Below are positions 25,451 through 34,300 of a DNA stretch of 64,000 nt, piece by piece. The notes beneath the pieces are model-generated. The model did not search any database. It was not told where the DNA came from and saw only the letters and a list, made by a program, of their open reading frames with translations. Source of the stretch: Marinilactibacillus sp036039175. GTDB taxonomy: Bacteria > Bacillota > Bacilli > Lactobacillales > Carnobacteriaceae_A. How positions within the stretch are numbered: the stretch's first letter is position 1; each line of letters starts with the position of its first letter. The position numbers were made by a program, and so were the translations under genes. Location: positions 62,001 to 126,000 of the forward strand of contig NZ_JAYXKP010000008.1 in the NCBI RefSeq assembly GCF_036039175.1, in the 5' to 3' direction.

Positions 25451-25554
25451 TTGAATTATTTAATGTATGTGCTACAATCGTTTCAACTGAAATAACGGCG
25501 GGAAGCTGTTACGGAGTTTTCTAACCTTAAAGGTTAGAAAACTCCATTTTTTTG
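25451..25554 (+). terminator. Promoter-like pair and strong terminator downstream of CorC gene
   Basis: A perfect GGAGTTTTCTAACC/GGTTAGAAAACTCC stem with seven Ts (25513-25554) ends the CorC transcript. A TTGAAT (25451)-16 bp-TACAAT (25473) pair lies upstream, so a short RNA of about 70 nt could also start here. Confidence 0.6.
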
Positions 25555-25559
25555 TATTG

Positions 25560-25588
25560 TTGAAAGTAGAGTTACTAAAGGGTATAAT
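25560..25588 (+). promoter_or_regulatory. Promoter of small RNA copy 2
   Basis: TTGAAA (25560-25565), 17 bp, TATAAT (25583-25588). Confidence 0.75.
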
Positions 25589-25594
25589 TTAAGA

Positions 25595-25684
25595 AACATA
25601 GCACACTATCTAGTCATAGTCCTATGATGTGAGGTTTATACCTCGTATAGATTTGACCTTCACTTCGGTGGGGGTCTTTTTTTT
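25595..25684 (+). ncRNA. Small RNA, copy 2 of a duplicated element
   Basis: About 90 nt ending in GACCUUCAC-UUCG-GUGGGGGUC plus eight Us. The 34-nt core is identical to copy 1; differences fall in the 5' end, in the GAGGU/ACCUC stem (U-A here, U-G in copy 1) and in the terminator stem, and they mostly keep pairing. This supports a selected RNA structure and two independent transcription units. Confidence 0.7.
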
Positions 25685-25715
25685 GGATATATTTTCTACA
25701 TTCTCATAGCATAAA

Positions 25716-25758
25716 CAAAAGAAGAGAAATACCGTTTTATCGGCATTACTCTTCTTGA
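25716..25758 (-). terminator. Terminator of tmRNA
   Basis: Read on the minus strand, AAGAAGAGTAATGCCG pairs with CGGTATTTCTCTTCTT and is followed by TTGTTT. Confidence 0.75.
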
Positions 25759-25782
25759 TTCTTCCTATACGGATGTTTTTGA

Positions 25783-26147
25783 TGGAGCTGAGGGGAGTCG
25801 AACCCCTGTCCAGACACATTGGCACTCAAGCATCTACGATCATAGTTACGCTATTAAGATTTCGCTCTACATTAGCCGCCTAACAGGCATCATGTGTCGC
25901 TAGTCTGATAATCTCTTCTAATCCTTCCAGACGGAAAGAATTAGCGTATCCCACTTAATTATAGGACCCAAACGTGACACGTGGGTGATACCAGTTCGGA
26001 TCACGCTAGCTACTTTTACGCAGCTAAAGCGTATGTGTTATTATTATTGTTTGCAGTTATATTTAACTGTGACGTTGGTATGCAGTCTCGTCACCTGCAG
26101 AACGCAACTCGAGCTCAATCTATGCCTGTCGAATCCGTAACAACCCC
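25783..26147 (-). ncRNA. ssrA: tmRNA (transfer-messenger RNA)
   Basis: On the minus strand the RNA begins GGGGUUGUUACGGAUUCGAC and ends with the T-arm GUUCGACUCCCCUCAGCUCCA. The acceptor stem GGGGUUG pairs with CAGCUCC; the CCA end is not encoded. The tag frame (26054 down to 26016) reads GCA ... UAA and encodes ANNNNNTYALAA, the normal proteolysis tag preceded by the tRNA-borne alanine. A TGC-TATAAT extended -10 lies at 26199-26207, leaving a leader of about 45 nt to be trimmed. It partners SmpB (4680) in ribosome rescue. Confidence 0.96.
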
Positions 26148-26312
26148 AATATAGAAAATAGAACCAAATGATAACGAATCGCTACCATTTCTATACATAT
26201 TATAGCATATAACCAATGAAAATGAAAGTCTGTTCGCTTATAATCCACTACAAGTGTCTTTCATAAATTTAGTTGATATAATGAGTAGACGAGATTTAGA
26301 GAGGTGTTTTAT

Positions 26313-27050
26313 ATGGAAAGAACAGAAATCGCACAGTTAAAAGCTTATATAGAAGAAGCTCAGATTATCGCCTTTTTTGGAGGTGCTGGAGTTTCTACAG
26401 AAAGTGGTCTACCAGACTATCGTTCAAAAGATGGAACATACACCGAGCTTGAAAAGAAGGCACTTGATCCTAAAAAAATCATGAGTCGAAAATTTCTGAC
26501 CGAACAACCAGAAGCTTTTTTCAATCGATCTCATAATAAAAGGACCGAACCTGCTCCAAATGAGGCACACATTGTGTTGGCTGAAATGGAAAAAGCTGGA
26601 AAAGATATTCGCGTGATCACTCAAAACGTGGATGGGCTTCATCAACAGGCTGGACATCGTTTTGTATTAGAACTTCACGGACACAATCGTACTTGGTATT
26701 GTATGGAGTGCACGAGAGTTTATTCGCCTCGAGAAATACAAAAAGATGAAAGAAATATTCCAAGATGTCCAATAGAGAACGGGATTGTCAGACCATCTGT
26801 TGTCTTATTTGGTGAAAATCCTAATAAGGAGATCGTCGAAAAAAGTAAAGCTACAATAAAAACGGCAGACTTACTGATTATAGCGGGAACATCTTTGAGT
26901 GTGAATCCAGCGCGCAACTATATTCATCAATTCAAAGGAAAGCACGTTGTCGTCATTAATAATGAAAAAATCGATACTGGAAATCTGGAGATTGATCTAT
27001 TCATAGAAGGTAAAGTTGGCGAAACACTCGCTGCGGTAAAAGAAAGTTAA
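26313..27050 (+). CDS. Sir2 family NAD-dependent protein deacylase (sirtuin)
   Basis: A 245-residue sirtuin. NAD-binding motifs are GAGVSTESGLPDYRS and TQNVDGLHQQAG, and the catalytic His is H122 in ELHGH. Three of the four zinc cysteines are visible (C130, C133, C152), but the fourth position of the second CxxC is Glu155 (RCPIENG). The product removes acetyl or longer acyl groups from lysines using NAD. ATG 26313 follows AGAGAGG by 9 nt; a GTG at 26304 is too close. It is a single-gene unit sharing a convergent terminator with the next gene. Confidence 0.9.
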   Translation: MERTEIAQLKAYIEEAQIIAFFGGAGVSTESGLPDYRSKDGTYTELEKKALDPKKIMSRKFLTEQPEAFFNRSHNKRTEPAPNEAHIVLAEMEKAGKDIRVITQNVDGLHQQAGHRFVLELHGHNRTWYCMECTRVYSPREIQKDERNIPRCPIENGIVRPSVVLFGENPNKEIVEKSKATIKTADLLIIAGTSLSVNPARNYIHQFKGKHVVVINNEKIDTGNLEIDLFIEGKVGETLAAVKES

Positions 27051-27054
27051 AAAA

Positions 27055-27116
27055 ATACGTTCCACTTAGTATAGAATCGATATTCTAACAAAGTGGAACG
27101 TCTTTTTATTTTTTAT
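27055..27116. terminator. Convergent terminator after sirtuin gene
   Basis: ACGTTCCACTT pairs with AAGTGGAACGT across a 30-nt inner hairpin, with a T run on the plus side. Confidence 0.8.
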
Positions 27117-27462
27117 TCATAATCGTCTTGGAGTCCTCATCGGAATCATATTGATAGTGCTCATACATTTGAGCCAGCAGCATAGGATCAGAACTGATCT
27201 TAGCTAACAAGTCAGCGGACGCTTGCACTGATTGTTCTTTTCTTTTAGAAACAGCTGTATCGTCGTTCTCACCTGGTACGGTCAGACCATCCAATACATC
27301 ATGAAATTCTTGTAAAAATTGTTTGAATCCTAAGCTGTCATCTAGCAAAATTGATTTAACAGCCTGATTTTTGTGATGAAGATAAACGAGATAATCATCT
27401 GTCGACATACCTAAAGTACTTGCATAAGCAATTATTTCTTGAAATTCCTTATCGTTTCTCAT
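27106..27462 (-). CDS. Hypothetical protein, 118 residues
   Basis: A small acidic soluble protein, mostly helical: MRNDKEFQEIIAYASTLGMS ... MYEHYQYDSDEDSKTIMNKK. No signal peptide, membrane helix or known motif. The ATG is preceded by AGAGGATG at a suitable distance. Its end overlaps the shared terminator. Family unknown. Confidence 0.65.
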   Translation of the reverse strand: MRNDKEFQEIIAYASTLGMSTDDYLVYLHHKNQAVKSILLDDSLGFKQFLQEFHDVLDGLTVPGENDDTAVSKRKEQSVQASADLLAKISSDPMLLAQMYEHYQYDSDEDSKTIMNKK

Positions 27463-27813
27463 TCAATTCATCCTCTACCGATTAAGTATGTGCTAACACA
27501 AAAATATGATTCTTATAAATATAAATAAATAATCACTTTACAATAATAATCTATGAGAGAGCTTATGTAAACAGATTCATTACATAAGTCATGAATCTGT
27601 AAAGCAAGGTAAGTGTTATGAGCACTATTTAAACTAAATTAATATTGAATGAGGTTCATTTAGTGATTAAATATCCGCTAATATGTATATTTATCAATAA
27701 TATTATAAGACATTTAATCAAAATGGATATTCTAGTGAAATTTGATAGTGTGAAAACGTAGGTGATATATGGTATTACTGGCGTAAATAAGACACATTTT
27801 AGACACAATCATT

Positions 27814-27827
27814 TGTAATCGATTGCA
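27814..27827 (+). promoter_or_regulatory. cre site (CcpA binding)
   Basis: TGTAATCGATTGCA matches the catabolite-responsive element consensus TGWAANCGNTNWCA at every fixed position except the penultimate degenerate one. It lies about 80 nt before the -35 of the operon promoter, an upstream position that could mean activation or control of a second start. Confidence 0.7.
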
Positions 27828-27904
27828 AAACCTTTAATAACAAAGATGAATATTATGAATTGTATTACATTAGAAGATTGGACTTTATTTACTGATAATT
27901 CATG

Positions 27905-27933
27905 TTGACAATCTAATGTTTAAAAGATAAGAT
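27905..27933 (+). promoter_or_regulatory. Promoter of the acyl-peptide scavenging operon
   Basis: TTGACA (27905-27910), 17 bp, TAAGAT (27928-27933), about 50 nt before the first ribosome site. Confidence 0.75.
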
Positions 27934-28002
27934 TTGAAAAACATTATAAAAATGTGTAATTACTAATTTAAAGTATTGCAGAGATGAAGGAGAGAATTGT
28001 GC

Positions 28003-29232
28003 ATGAGTTATAGTAAATGGGAAGAAGCTTTGACTGCTAATTACGAAACGACTGTTTCATGGCGACGTTATTTACATGAACATCCTGAACCTTCTTTCGA
28101 AGAATATGAAACAAGAAAATATATTGTAGAAAAATTAGAATCTTTTGGATATGAAGAAATTGAAGAAAATATCGGTGGTGGAGGAATTGCTGCTTATCTT
28201 CGAGGGACTGAAGATGGCCCGACGATTGGGTTTCGTGCAGACTTCGATGCATTGAGAATTCAAGAAGCAACTAACCTAGAATTCTCTTCAAAAACCCCAG
28301 GTGTCATGCATGCTTGCGGACACGATGGACATACAGCAACGTTACTAAGTGTGGCAAAGGTATTGAAAGAAAAACAAGCAGAACTTTCTGGAACGGTTAA
28401 ATTCATTTTCCAGCATGCTGAAGAAGTATTACCAGGTGGCGGGAAAGCGATGATAGATGCCGGCGTATTGGAAGATGTGGATTATGTCTATGGACTTCAT
28501 TTAAGATCACCACTTGAATATGGTAAGGTCACTTATTGTTCAGGTTATGCCATGGCGGCTCCAGATTTCTTTGAAATCAACATCCAAGGAAAAGGGGGAC
28601 ATGCAGCGCATCCAGATTCCACAGTAGACTCTGTTGTTGTCGCTTCTCATGTAGTCAATCAACTACAAACGATTATCAGTCGTAAAAAAGATCCGACTAA
28701 ATCAGGAGTCTTGACGGTTTCTACTTTAAAAGCGGGAGATGGCGCACATAACGTGATCTCAGACAAAGCACTCATCAAAGGAACCGTTCGAACCTTTGCA
28801 CCAGAAGTCAGAGATATGATAGAAGAAAAAATCAGTACGATGACACAGCACATCTGTGAAGCACATGACGCAACTTGTGAGGTCACCTATACTAGAGGCT
28901 ATCCGGCGCTTTACAATCATGAAAAAGAAACAGAATTGGTCGCAGAGTTATTCAAAAATCAATTTGGCGAAGAGACGGTTGAATCAACCCCGCTTAGAAT
29001 GGGTGGAGAAGACTTTGCTTACTTCCTTCAAGAAAAACCAGGTTCATTCTTCTTTGTGAATTCAGGAAATGAGGAAAAAGGCATTTCCTACCCACATCAT
29101 CATCCGAAATTTGATTTTGACGAACGTGCATTATTACTTGGTGGAAAATGTTTCCTGTCTATTGTAGAGCATTATCTATCCAAAAAAGAAACCAGTAGCG
29201 CTAAAGAGTCTGTTACAGTGGAAAGTCATTAA
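28003..29232 (+). CDS. M20 family amidohydrolase (N-acyl amino acid amidohydrolase-like), first copy
   Basis: A 409-residue metal-dependent amidohydrolase of the M20D group (hippurate hydrolase, aminoacylase, IAA-amino acid hydrolase). The marks are SWRRYLHEHPEPSFEE at the start, the metal-binding HACGHDGHTAT, QHAEEVLPGGGKAM, and GGEDFAYFL with the final ligand in the PHHHPKFDF region. It should remove acyl groups from amino acids or short peptides in the cytoplasm. ATG 28003 follows AAGGAG by 10 nt. A paralogue follows 31 nt downstream, and a dipeptide-type ABC transporter after that. Confidence 0.9.
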   Translation: MSYSKWEEALTANYETTVSWRRYLHEHPEPSFEEYETRKYIVEKLESFGYEEIEENIGGGGIAAYLRGTEDGPTIGFRADFDALRIQEATNLEFSSKTPGVMHACGHDGHTATLLSVAKVLKEKQAELSGTVKFIFQHAEEVLPGGGKAMIDAGVLEDVDYVYGLHLRSPLEYGKVTYCSGYAMAAPDFFEINIQGKGGHAAHPDSTVDSVVVASHVVNQLQTIISRKKDPTKSGVLTVSTLKAGDGAHNVISDKALIKGTVRTFAPEVRDMIEEKISTMTQHICEAHDATCEVTYTRGYPALYNHEKETELVAELFKNQFGEETVESTPLRMGGEDFAYFLQEKPGSFFFVNSGNEEKGISYPHHHPKFDFDERALLLGGKCFLSIVEHYLSKKETSSAKESVTVESH

Positions 29233-29263
29233 ACATCAGTAGTAAACGAGAAGGAGATGGATC

Positions 29264-30448
29264 ATGGCCTACGAGACATGGACAGAAGAATTAAAACAGA
29301 ATTTTGATGAAACAGTCAGCTGGAGAAGACACTTACATGAGCATCCGGAACCTTCTTTTGAAGAGAAAGAAACAGCTCAGTATATTCTAGAGCGACTAAA
29401 ATCATTTGGGATAAAAGACATCCAAACAAATGTAGGGAATGGATATGGGATCGTAGCGAAGATTCAAGGCGGTCATCCAGGGCCAACAATCGCATTAAGA
29501 GCAGACTTTGATGCATTAAGAATTCATGAAGAAGCCGATGTAACATTTAAATCGAAAAATGAAGGCATCATGCATGCTTGTGGACATGATGGGCATACGG
29601 CTTCCTTACTCAGTGTAGCAAAGGTCATTTCAACTCACGCTGATGAATTACATGGGAATGTTGTGTTACTGCATCAACACGCTGAAGAAGTGTTACCAGG
29701 TGGGGCTAAATCGATGGTTGAAGCGGGGGCGCTAAAAGAAGTTGATTACGTATTTGGTATTCACTTAGATTCAATGGAAGAACTTGGAAAAGTTTTCTAC
29801 AATTATAGTTTTGGATCAGCGAACTCGGATACGTTTAAGATGAAGGTTCAGGGGAAAGGTGGTCACGGTGCTGCGCCACACGATACGCATGATGCCTTGA
29901 CGATCGGGACACAAATCGTCACAGGTCTACAGCAAGTCGTCAGTCGATTAACAGATCCGGTCAAACCAGCTGTGCTAACCTTTGCAGGATTCGAAGCAGG
30001 AGGAGAAGCATACAATATTATAGCTGACTCTGCTGAAATCAACGGTACCGTTCGAACAATGCACGGTGACATTCAAGATCTGATGGAAAGTAAATTGAAA
30101 TCAATCAGCACGCATATTGCGGAGGCATTCGATGCTACCTTAGATATCGATTATGTACGAGGTTATCCATCTATTCAAAACGACGCGGTAGAAGTTGAGA
30201 AATTGAAAAATCGTTTTTTGACCGTGTTCAATGATTCTGAGGTGGAAGAAGTCGAAGGAGCAATGGGTGGAGAAGATTTCGCTTATTTCTTGAAAGAAAA
30301 ACCAGGGGCCTTTTTAAGAGTAGGTGCGAAACATCCAAATGACGCGTCACCTTATCCGCATCATCATCCAAAATTCGTTATACATGAAGAGTCCTTACTG
30401 CGTTCGGGGGAAGTGTTCCTATCCATTATTGATGAATACTTAGGATAG
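29264..30448 (+). CDS. M20 family amidohydrolase, second copy
   Basis: A 394-residue paralogue of the preceding protein with the same landmarks (SWRRHLHEHPEPSFEEKE, HACGHDGHTAS, QHAEEVLPGGAKSM, GGEDFAYFL, PHHHPKF). The two share about half of their residues by eye, so the duplication is not recent and the two enzymes may differ in substrate. AAGGAG lies before the ATG. The ABC permease gene follows 45 nt downstream. Confidence 0.9.
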   Translation: MAYETWTEELKQNFDETVSWRRHLHEHPEPSFEEKETAQYILERLKSFGIKDIQTNVGNGYGIVAKIQGGHPGPTIALRADFDALRIHEEADVTFKSKNEGIMHACGHDGHTASLLSVAKVISTHADELHGNVVLLHQHAEEVLPGGAKSMVEAGALKEVDYVFGIHLDSMEELGKVFYNYSFGSANSDTFKMKVQGKGGHGAAPHDTHDALTIGTQIVTGLQQVVSRLTDPVKPAVLTFAGFEAGGEAYNIIADSAEINGTVRTMHGDIQDLMESKLKSISTHIAEAFDATLDIDYVRGYPSIQNDAVEVEKLKNRFLTVFNDSEVEEVEGAMGGEDFAYFLKEKPGAFLRVGAKHPNDASPYPHHHPKFVIHEESLLRSGEVFLSIIDEYLG

Positions 30449-30493
30449 ACACAGCAGAAAAAGGATTTATTGAACTAAAAGGGGGAAAAAACG

Positions 30494-31444
30494 ATGCAAA
30501 AATTTATCTTGAAGCGACTGCTGACAGCTATTCCAGTATTGCTGATGATTTCCATTGCAGCATATATGATGGTTAATTTAACACCAGGAAATCCGGCAGA
30601 ATTATTTGTTTCACCAGATGCCACAGCTGAGCAAATCGCAGCGACTGAACGAGCACTTGGACTAGATCAATCAGTACCTGTCCAGTATGTTCGTTGGTTA
30701 GGAAGAGCTTTGAGACTAGATCTCGGCAATTCATTTTCAACACGTTATCCAGTGCTACCCATTATTGTATCAAGGCTATTTCCAACAATTGTGCTTATGG
30801 GATCGACGCTACTATTTTCATACATCGTAGCGATCCCGCTTGGAATTTTAGGTGCGAGAAAACAAGGCACATGGATAGACAATTTATTGACTAGTAGTTC
30901 TTTTATAGGCGTATCGATTCCAAACTTTTTCTTAGGTTTAGGATTGATTTATATCTTTTCTGTTCGATTAGGTTGGTTACCGACTGGTGGTATGTCTGAA
31001 TTAGGTGGAGACGGTGGATTCTTTGAAGTCTTACGTCACCTTGTACTGCCAGTTATCGTTCTGTCTGCGTTTTATATCGCGAATATGGCGCGTTATATGA
31101 GGTCAACTATGATTGAAGTTTATGGGGAAAATTACATGAGAACTGCAACAGCTAAAGGGTTAGCATCCAAAACGATTTTAACAAAGCATGGACTTAGAAA
31201 TGCATTGATCCCAGTTGTCACCATCATTGGAACAGATTTACCAAGATTGGTTGGAGGCGCAATTGTCACAGAGCAGATTTTTCAGTGGCCAGGGATTGGT
31301 CGTTTAACGATCACGGCGATTCAGCAAAGAGATTATCCCATTCTGATGGCGGTCACGATGTTATCTGCAATCGTCGTACTTGTTGCCAACCTTCTCGTTG
31401 ATGTCTTGTACGCTGTGGTTGATCCACGGATCAAATACAACTAA
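30494..31444 (+). CDS. dppB: Peptide ABC transporter permease (DppB type)
   Basis: A 316-residue permease of the OppB/DppB family with six helices. The N-terminus FILKRLLTAIPVLLMISIAAYMM, the NLTPGNPAELFV block, and the EAA loop (ENYMRTATAKGLASKTILTKHGLRNALIPV) are typical. A GGGGG-rich ribosome site precedes the ATG. It pairs with the DppC protein encoded next to form the channel for di- or oligopeptides. Its place behind two acylase genes suggests the imported peptides are acylated. Confidence 0.92.
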   Translation: MQKFILKRLLTAIPVLLMISIAAYMMVNLTPGNPAELFVSPDATAEQIAATERALGLDQSVPVQYVRWLGRALRLDLGNSFSTRYPVLPIIVSRLFPTIVLMGSTLLFSYIVAIPLGILGARKQGTWIDNLLTSSSFIGVSIPNFFLGLGLIYIFSVRLGWLPTGGMSELGGDGGFFEVLRHLVLPVIVLSAFYIANMARYMRSTMIEVYGENYMRTATAKGLASKTILTKHGLRNALIPVVTIIGTDLPRLVGGAIVTEQIFQWPGIGRLTITAIQQRDYPILMAVTMLSAIVVLVANLLVDVLYAVVDPRIKYN

Positions 31445-31457
31445 AGGGGGAAGAAAA

Positions 31458-32414
31458 ATGGCTCAAAATGTAGGTAGAAATACACCAGCAGACTCACTGT
31501 TTCATTTAGTGGAGGATAGTGAACGTGCTCACTTCCCTGGAGTTGCAGCGGAACAAGTAGTTTCAGATGGAGATAGTTATGTTAAGACGATTGCCAAACG
31601 GTTTTTCAAAAATAAAGTAGCCGTCGTAAGCTTAGGTGTCTTCATTATCATGATTCTGGTCGCTGTATTTGCAAATCAGATTGCACCGCACCCAAGAGAT
31701 GCCTCTGTAGGCCTATTTCGAGCGGCACCTTATGAGAATTTCTTTTTAGGAACAGATGATACAGGAAGAGACGTACTATCAAGATTGATTCACGGAACGC
31801 AAGTCTCTATGATCGTTGGACTTTGCTCGGTTGCCATTTATGTAGTGATTGGAACAACGCTCGGTTTAGTTTCAGGCTATTTCGGTGGATTTATTGATGC
31901 TGTGATCATGAGGATTACAGAAGCCTTTATGTCTTTCCCATTTTTTCTCGTTATTTTAACACTCGTTTCACTTTTAGGATCAGGTATTTGGGTCGTAACG
32001 ATTGTGCTTGGAGCACTCAGCTGGCCTCCGTTATGTAGATTGGTCAGAGGTCAGGTATTGAAGCTTAAAGGGCAAGATTTTATATTAGCGGCTGAAGCAA
32101 CAGGGTATTCGACTTTTGGCATTTTATTTGTTCATATCTTACCCAATGTACTTTCACCGATTCTAGTTAATGCAACGTTTGGGATTGCGACAGCAATCCT
32201 GACAGAAGCTTCACTGAGTTTCTTGGGGGTTGGTGTTAGACCACCGCAACCAAGCTGGGGGAATATTCTTTCTCAGGCTCAATCGATTAGAGTGTTGACC
32301 GCTGAACCATGGAGATGGGTTCCAGCTGGTATCCTGATTTTTATCGCAGTATTATCAATCAACTTTATCGGAGAAGGGTTGAGAGAAGCGATTGAAGGGG
32401 AAAATAAAGGGTAA
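31458..32414 (+). CDS. dppC: Peptide ABC transporter permease (DppC type)
   Basis: A 318-residue DppC/OppC permease. The cytoplasmic N-terminus precedes FFKNKVAVVSLGVFIIMILV, then GTDDTGRDVLSRLIHGTQVS (family signature) and the EAA loop with LAAEATGYSTFGILFVHILPNV. ATG 31458 lies just after AAGGGGGAAG; a longer frame upstream overlaps dppB and lacks a site. The gene lies 13 nt after dppB. Confidence 0.93.
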   Translation: MAQNVGRNTPADSLFHLVEDSERAHFPGVAAEQVVSDGDSYVKTIAKRFFKNKVAVVSLGVFIIMILVAVFANQIAPHPRDASVGLFRAAPYENFFLGTDDTGRDVLSRLIHGTQVSMIVGLCSVAIYVVIGTTLGLVSGYFGGFIDAVIMRITEAFMSFPFFLVILTLVSLLGSGIWVVTIVLGALSWPPLCRLVRGQVLKLKGQDFILAAEATGYSTFGILFVHILPNVLSPILVNATFGIATAILTEASLSFLGVGVRPPQPSWGNILSQAQSIRVLTAEPWRWVPAGILIFIAVLSINFIGEGLREAIEGENKG

Positions 32415-32539
32415 GTGCGTTATCAATAAAGGCTTTAAAAGATTTCATGAAAAATGATTCAAGTAGAAGGTCTGCTTCAAATTTAGGGGGACTAAAAGAG
32501 CGTTTCTACAAAAGAATTCAATCATAAGGGGAGATTTTC

Positions 32540-34210
32540 ATGTCAAGTTGGAAAACAAGATTAAAGTATGGGACAACGATTTTTGCTTCAACATTGGTAC
32601 TAGCAGCATGTGGAGATTCAGCTGTACCGGGACCAGATGATGTAGCGCAAGGTGAAACTGAAGGAGAAGGCGCAGTACCACAAGCCGAAGAAGGCGACAC
32701 AAGTACCTTGATGGTTGGGTTAACAAATGCACCAGATAGTTTCAATCCTTTTTACGCGCCAGGTGTTAGTGGTAAATGGATTCAACGATTCATGTATGAC
32801 AGTTTACTTGTGATGCCAGAAGCAGATTCATGGGAAAATGCACTAGCTTCTAAATTTGACACAACAGATAATCAAACGTTTGAAATTGAAATCAATGAAG
32901 AAGCGAACTGGACAGATGGCGAACCGGTTTCTGCAAATGATGTAGCGTTCACACTTAACGCCATTGCGAATCCAGAAATTGAAACATCACTAGGGACAAG
33001 AATCGCAATGATTGAAGGAACAGATGATTCAGGTATTTTAGAAGAGGGAGCAGAATCGCTATCTGGTGTAGAAGTAACGGGAGATAAATCCTTAACCATT
33101 ACAACTAAGACACCTGTCGATTTGGCGCTGATTCAAGAATTTGTTGGATTCGATGTATTGATTGCGCCTGAACATATCTTTGGCGAACTGGAGCCGGCTG
33201 ATATCTCGAACTCTGAAGCAGCAACTCAACCATCTGTATTCAGTGGACCGTATAAATTCGTAGAATATGACAATGATAATTATATTCAATTAGAAGCAAA
33301 TCCTGACTACTACAGAGGCGCTCCAGAAATTGAAACAATTTATGGGCGTATCATGAACGGAACAGCACTTGTAACAGAATTCCAAGCTGGAAACCTTCAT
33401 ATGGCTGCAGGCGGTGGTATCGGTATGGTGCCGATTCAAGATATTTCGTTATTAGAAGATATCGATGGTTTAGAAGTTATTGAAAATCCGAGTTTTAATG
33501 GTCAGTATATGATCATCAATAACGAAGTATTCCCGGATCCAGAAGTACGTAAAGCTTTCATCCATGCGCTTGATCGTCAACTGACAGTCGATAATCTGCT
33601 TGAAGGTCGCGGGGAAGTCTTGTCTAGTATGTACACATCAGCAAGTCCGTACAATTCTGACGAGATCCAACCACTAGAGTATAACCCAGAATTAGCAAAA
33701 GAAATGCTAGAAGATGCAGGCTTTGACTTTGGACAAACGTTGAGATTAGGTGTTCCAACAGGAAACGCGGTCAGAGAACAAAATGCTAACTTGATCCAAC
33801 AATGGTTAGGTGAAATCGATGTGCAGGTTGAAATCTCACAATATGACTTCCCAACTTGGTTACAAGTAGCGCAAGACCTTGATTATGACATTGGGATGAT
33901 GGGATACGGCCACACAGTGGATCCAAACGTTGCGACGTATGTCCAATCAGGTGCTTCGTCAAATAATTCTGCCCTTGCTGATCCTAAGGTTGATGAGTTA
34001 CTTGAAAGAGGAAACGAAGGTACAAGTTTTGAAGAAAGATTCCCAATCTATGAAGAATTACAAGAGTATATGCAAGATCAAGCTGTAATCATTCCATTGT
34101 ATTCTGATTCTCAATTCTCGGTTCAAGTGGATTACTTGAATGGTGGAATTAATGAATACTGGGCAGGATCGCTTCATGATGTCCATGAATGGTCGCTTGA
34201 TCCTCAGTAA
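32540..34210 (+). CDS. dppE: Peptide ABC transporter substrate-binding lipoprotein (DppE/OppA type)
   Basis: A 556-residue SBP family 5 lipoprotein. The signal peptide has the lipobox LAAC with Cys at about residue 24, followed by an acidic linker. The mature part begins LMVGLTNAPDSFNPFYAPG and includes NWTDGEPVSANDVAFTLNAI, the family block, and ends with LHDVHEWSLDPQ. It captures peptides outside the membrane for DppBC. GGGGAG precedes the ATG. A 125-nt gap separates it from dppC. Confidence 0.93.
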   Translation: MSSWKTRLKYGTTIFASTLVLAACGDSAVPGPDDVAQGETEGEGAVPQAEEGDTSTLMVGLTNAPDSFNPFYAPGVSGKWIQRFMYDSLLVMPEADSWENALASKFDTTDNQTFEIEINEEANWTDGEPVSANDVAFTLNAIANPEIETSLGTRIAMIEGTDDSGILEEGAESLSGVEVTGDKSLTITTKTPVDLALIQEFVGFDVLIAPEHIFGELEPADISNSEAATQPSVFSGPYKFVEYDNDNYIQLEANPDYYRGAPEIETIYGRIMNGTALVTEFQAGNLHMAAGGGIGMVPIQDISLLEDIDGLEVIENPSFNGQYMIINNEVFPDPEVRKAFIHALDRQLTVDNLLEGRGEVLSSMYTSASPYNSDEIQPLEYNPELAKEMLEDAGFDFGQTLRLGVPTGNAVREQNANLIQQWLGEIDVQVEISQYDFPTWLQVAQDLDYDIGMMGYGHTVDPNVATYVQSGASSNNSALADPKVDELLERGNEGTSFEERFPIYEELQEYMQDQAVIIPLYSDSQFSVQVDYLNGGINEYWAGSLHDVHEWSLDPQ

Positions 34211-34231
34211 AGGTTACTCAAAAGTAGGAGT

Positions 34232-34267
34232 CGACGAAGAGTCTAGAGTAGGTATAGGCTCTTCGTT
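34232..34267 (+). terminator. Intra-operon hairpin between dppE and dppD
   Basis: CGACGAAGAG pairs with CTCTTCGTTG with no long U run after it. It is more likely a stability or partial-termination element that keeps the binding-protein mRNA abundant than a full terminator. Confidence 0.6.
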
Positions 34268-34300
34268 GATAGTTTAAAAGGAAGATAGAGGTGTGAACAT

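Larger units (their letters stand above)
27463..28002. other. 540-nt regulatory region before the peptide operon
   Basis: No gene was found in this very AT-rich gap. It contains a cre site (27814-27827) and the operon promoter (27905-27933), described separately. The long upstream stretch may hold further binding sites. Confidence 0.6.

Noticed and set aside
25783..25812. T-arm-like sequence resembling a tRNA gene
   Set aside because: It is the 3' end of tmRNA; the anticodon stem is absent and the 5' end lies 365 nt away.
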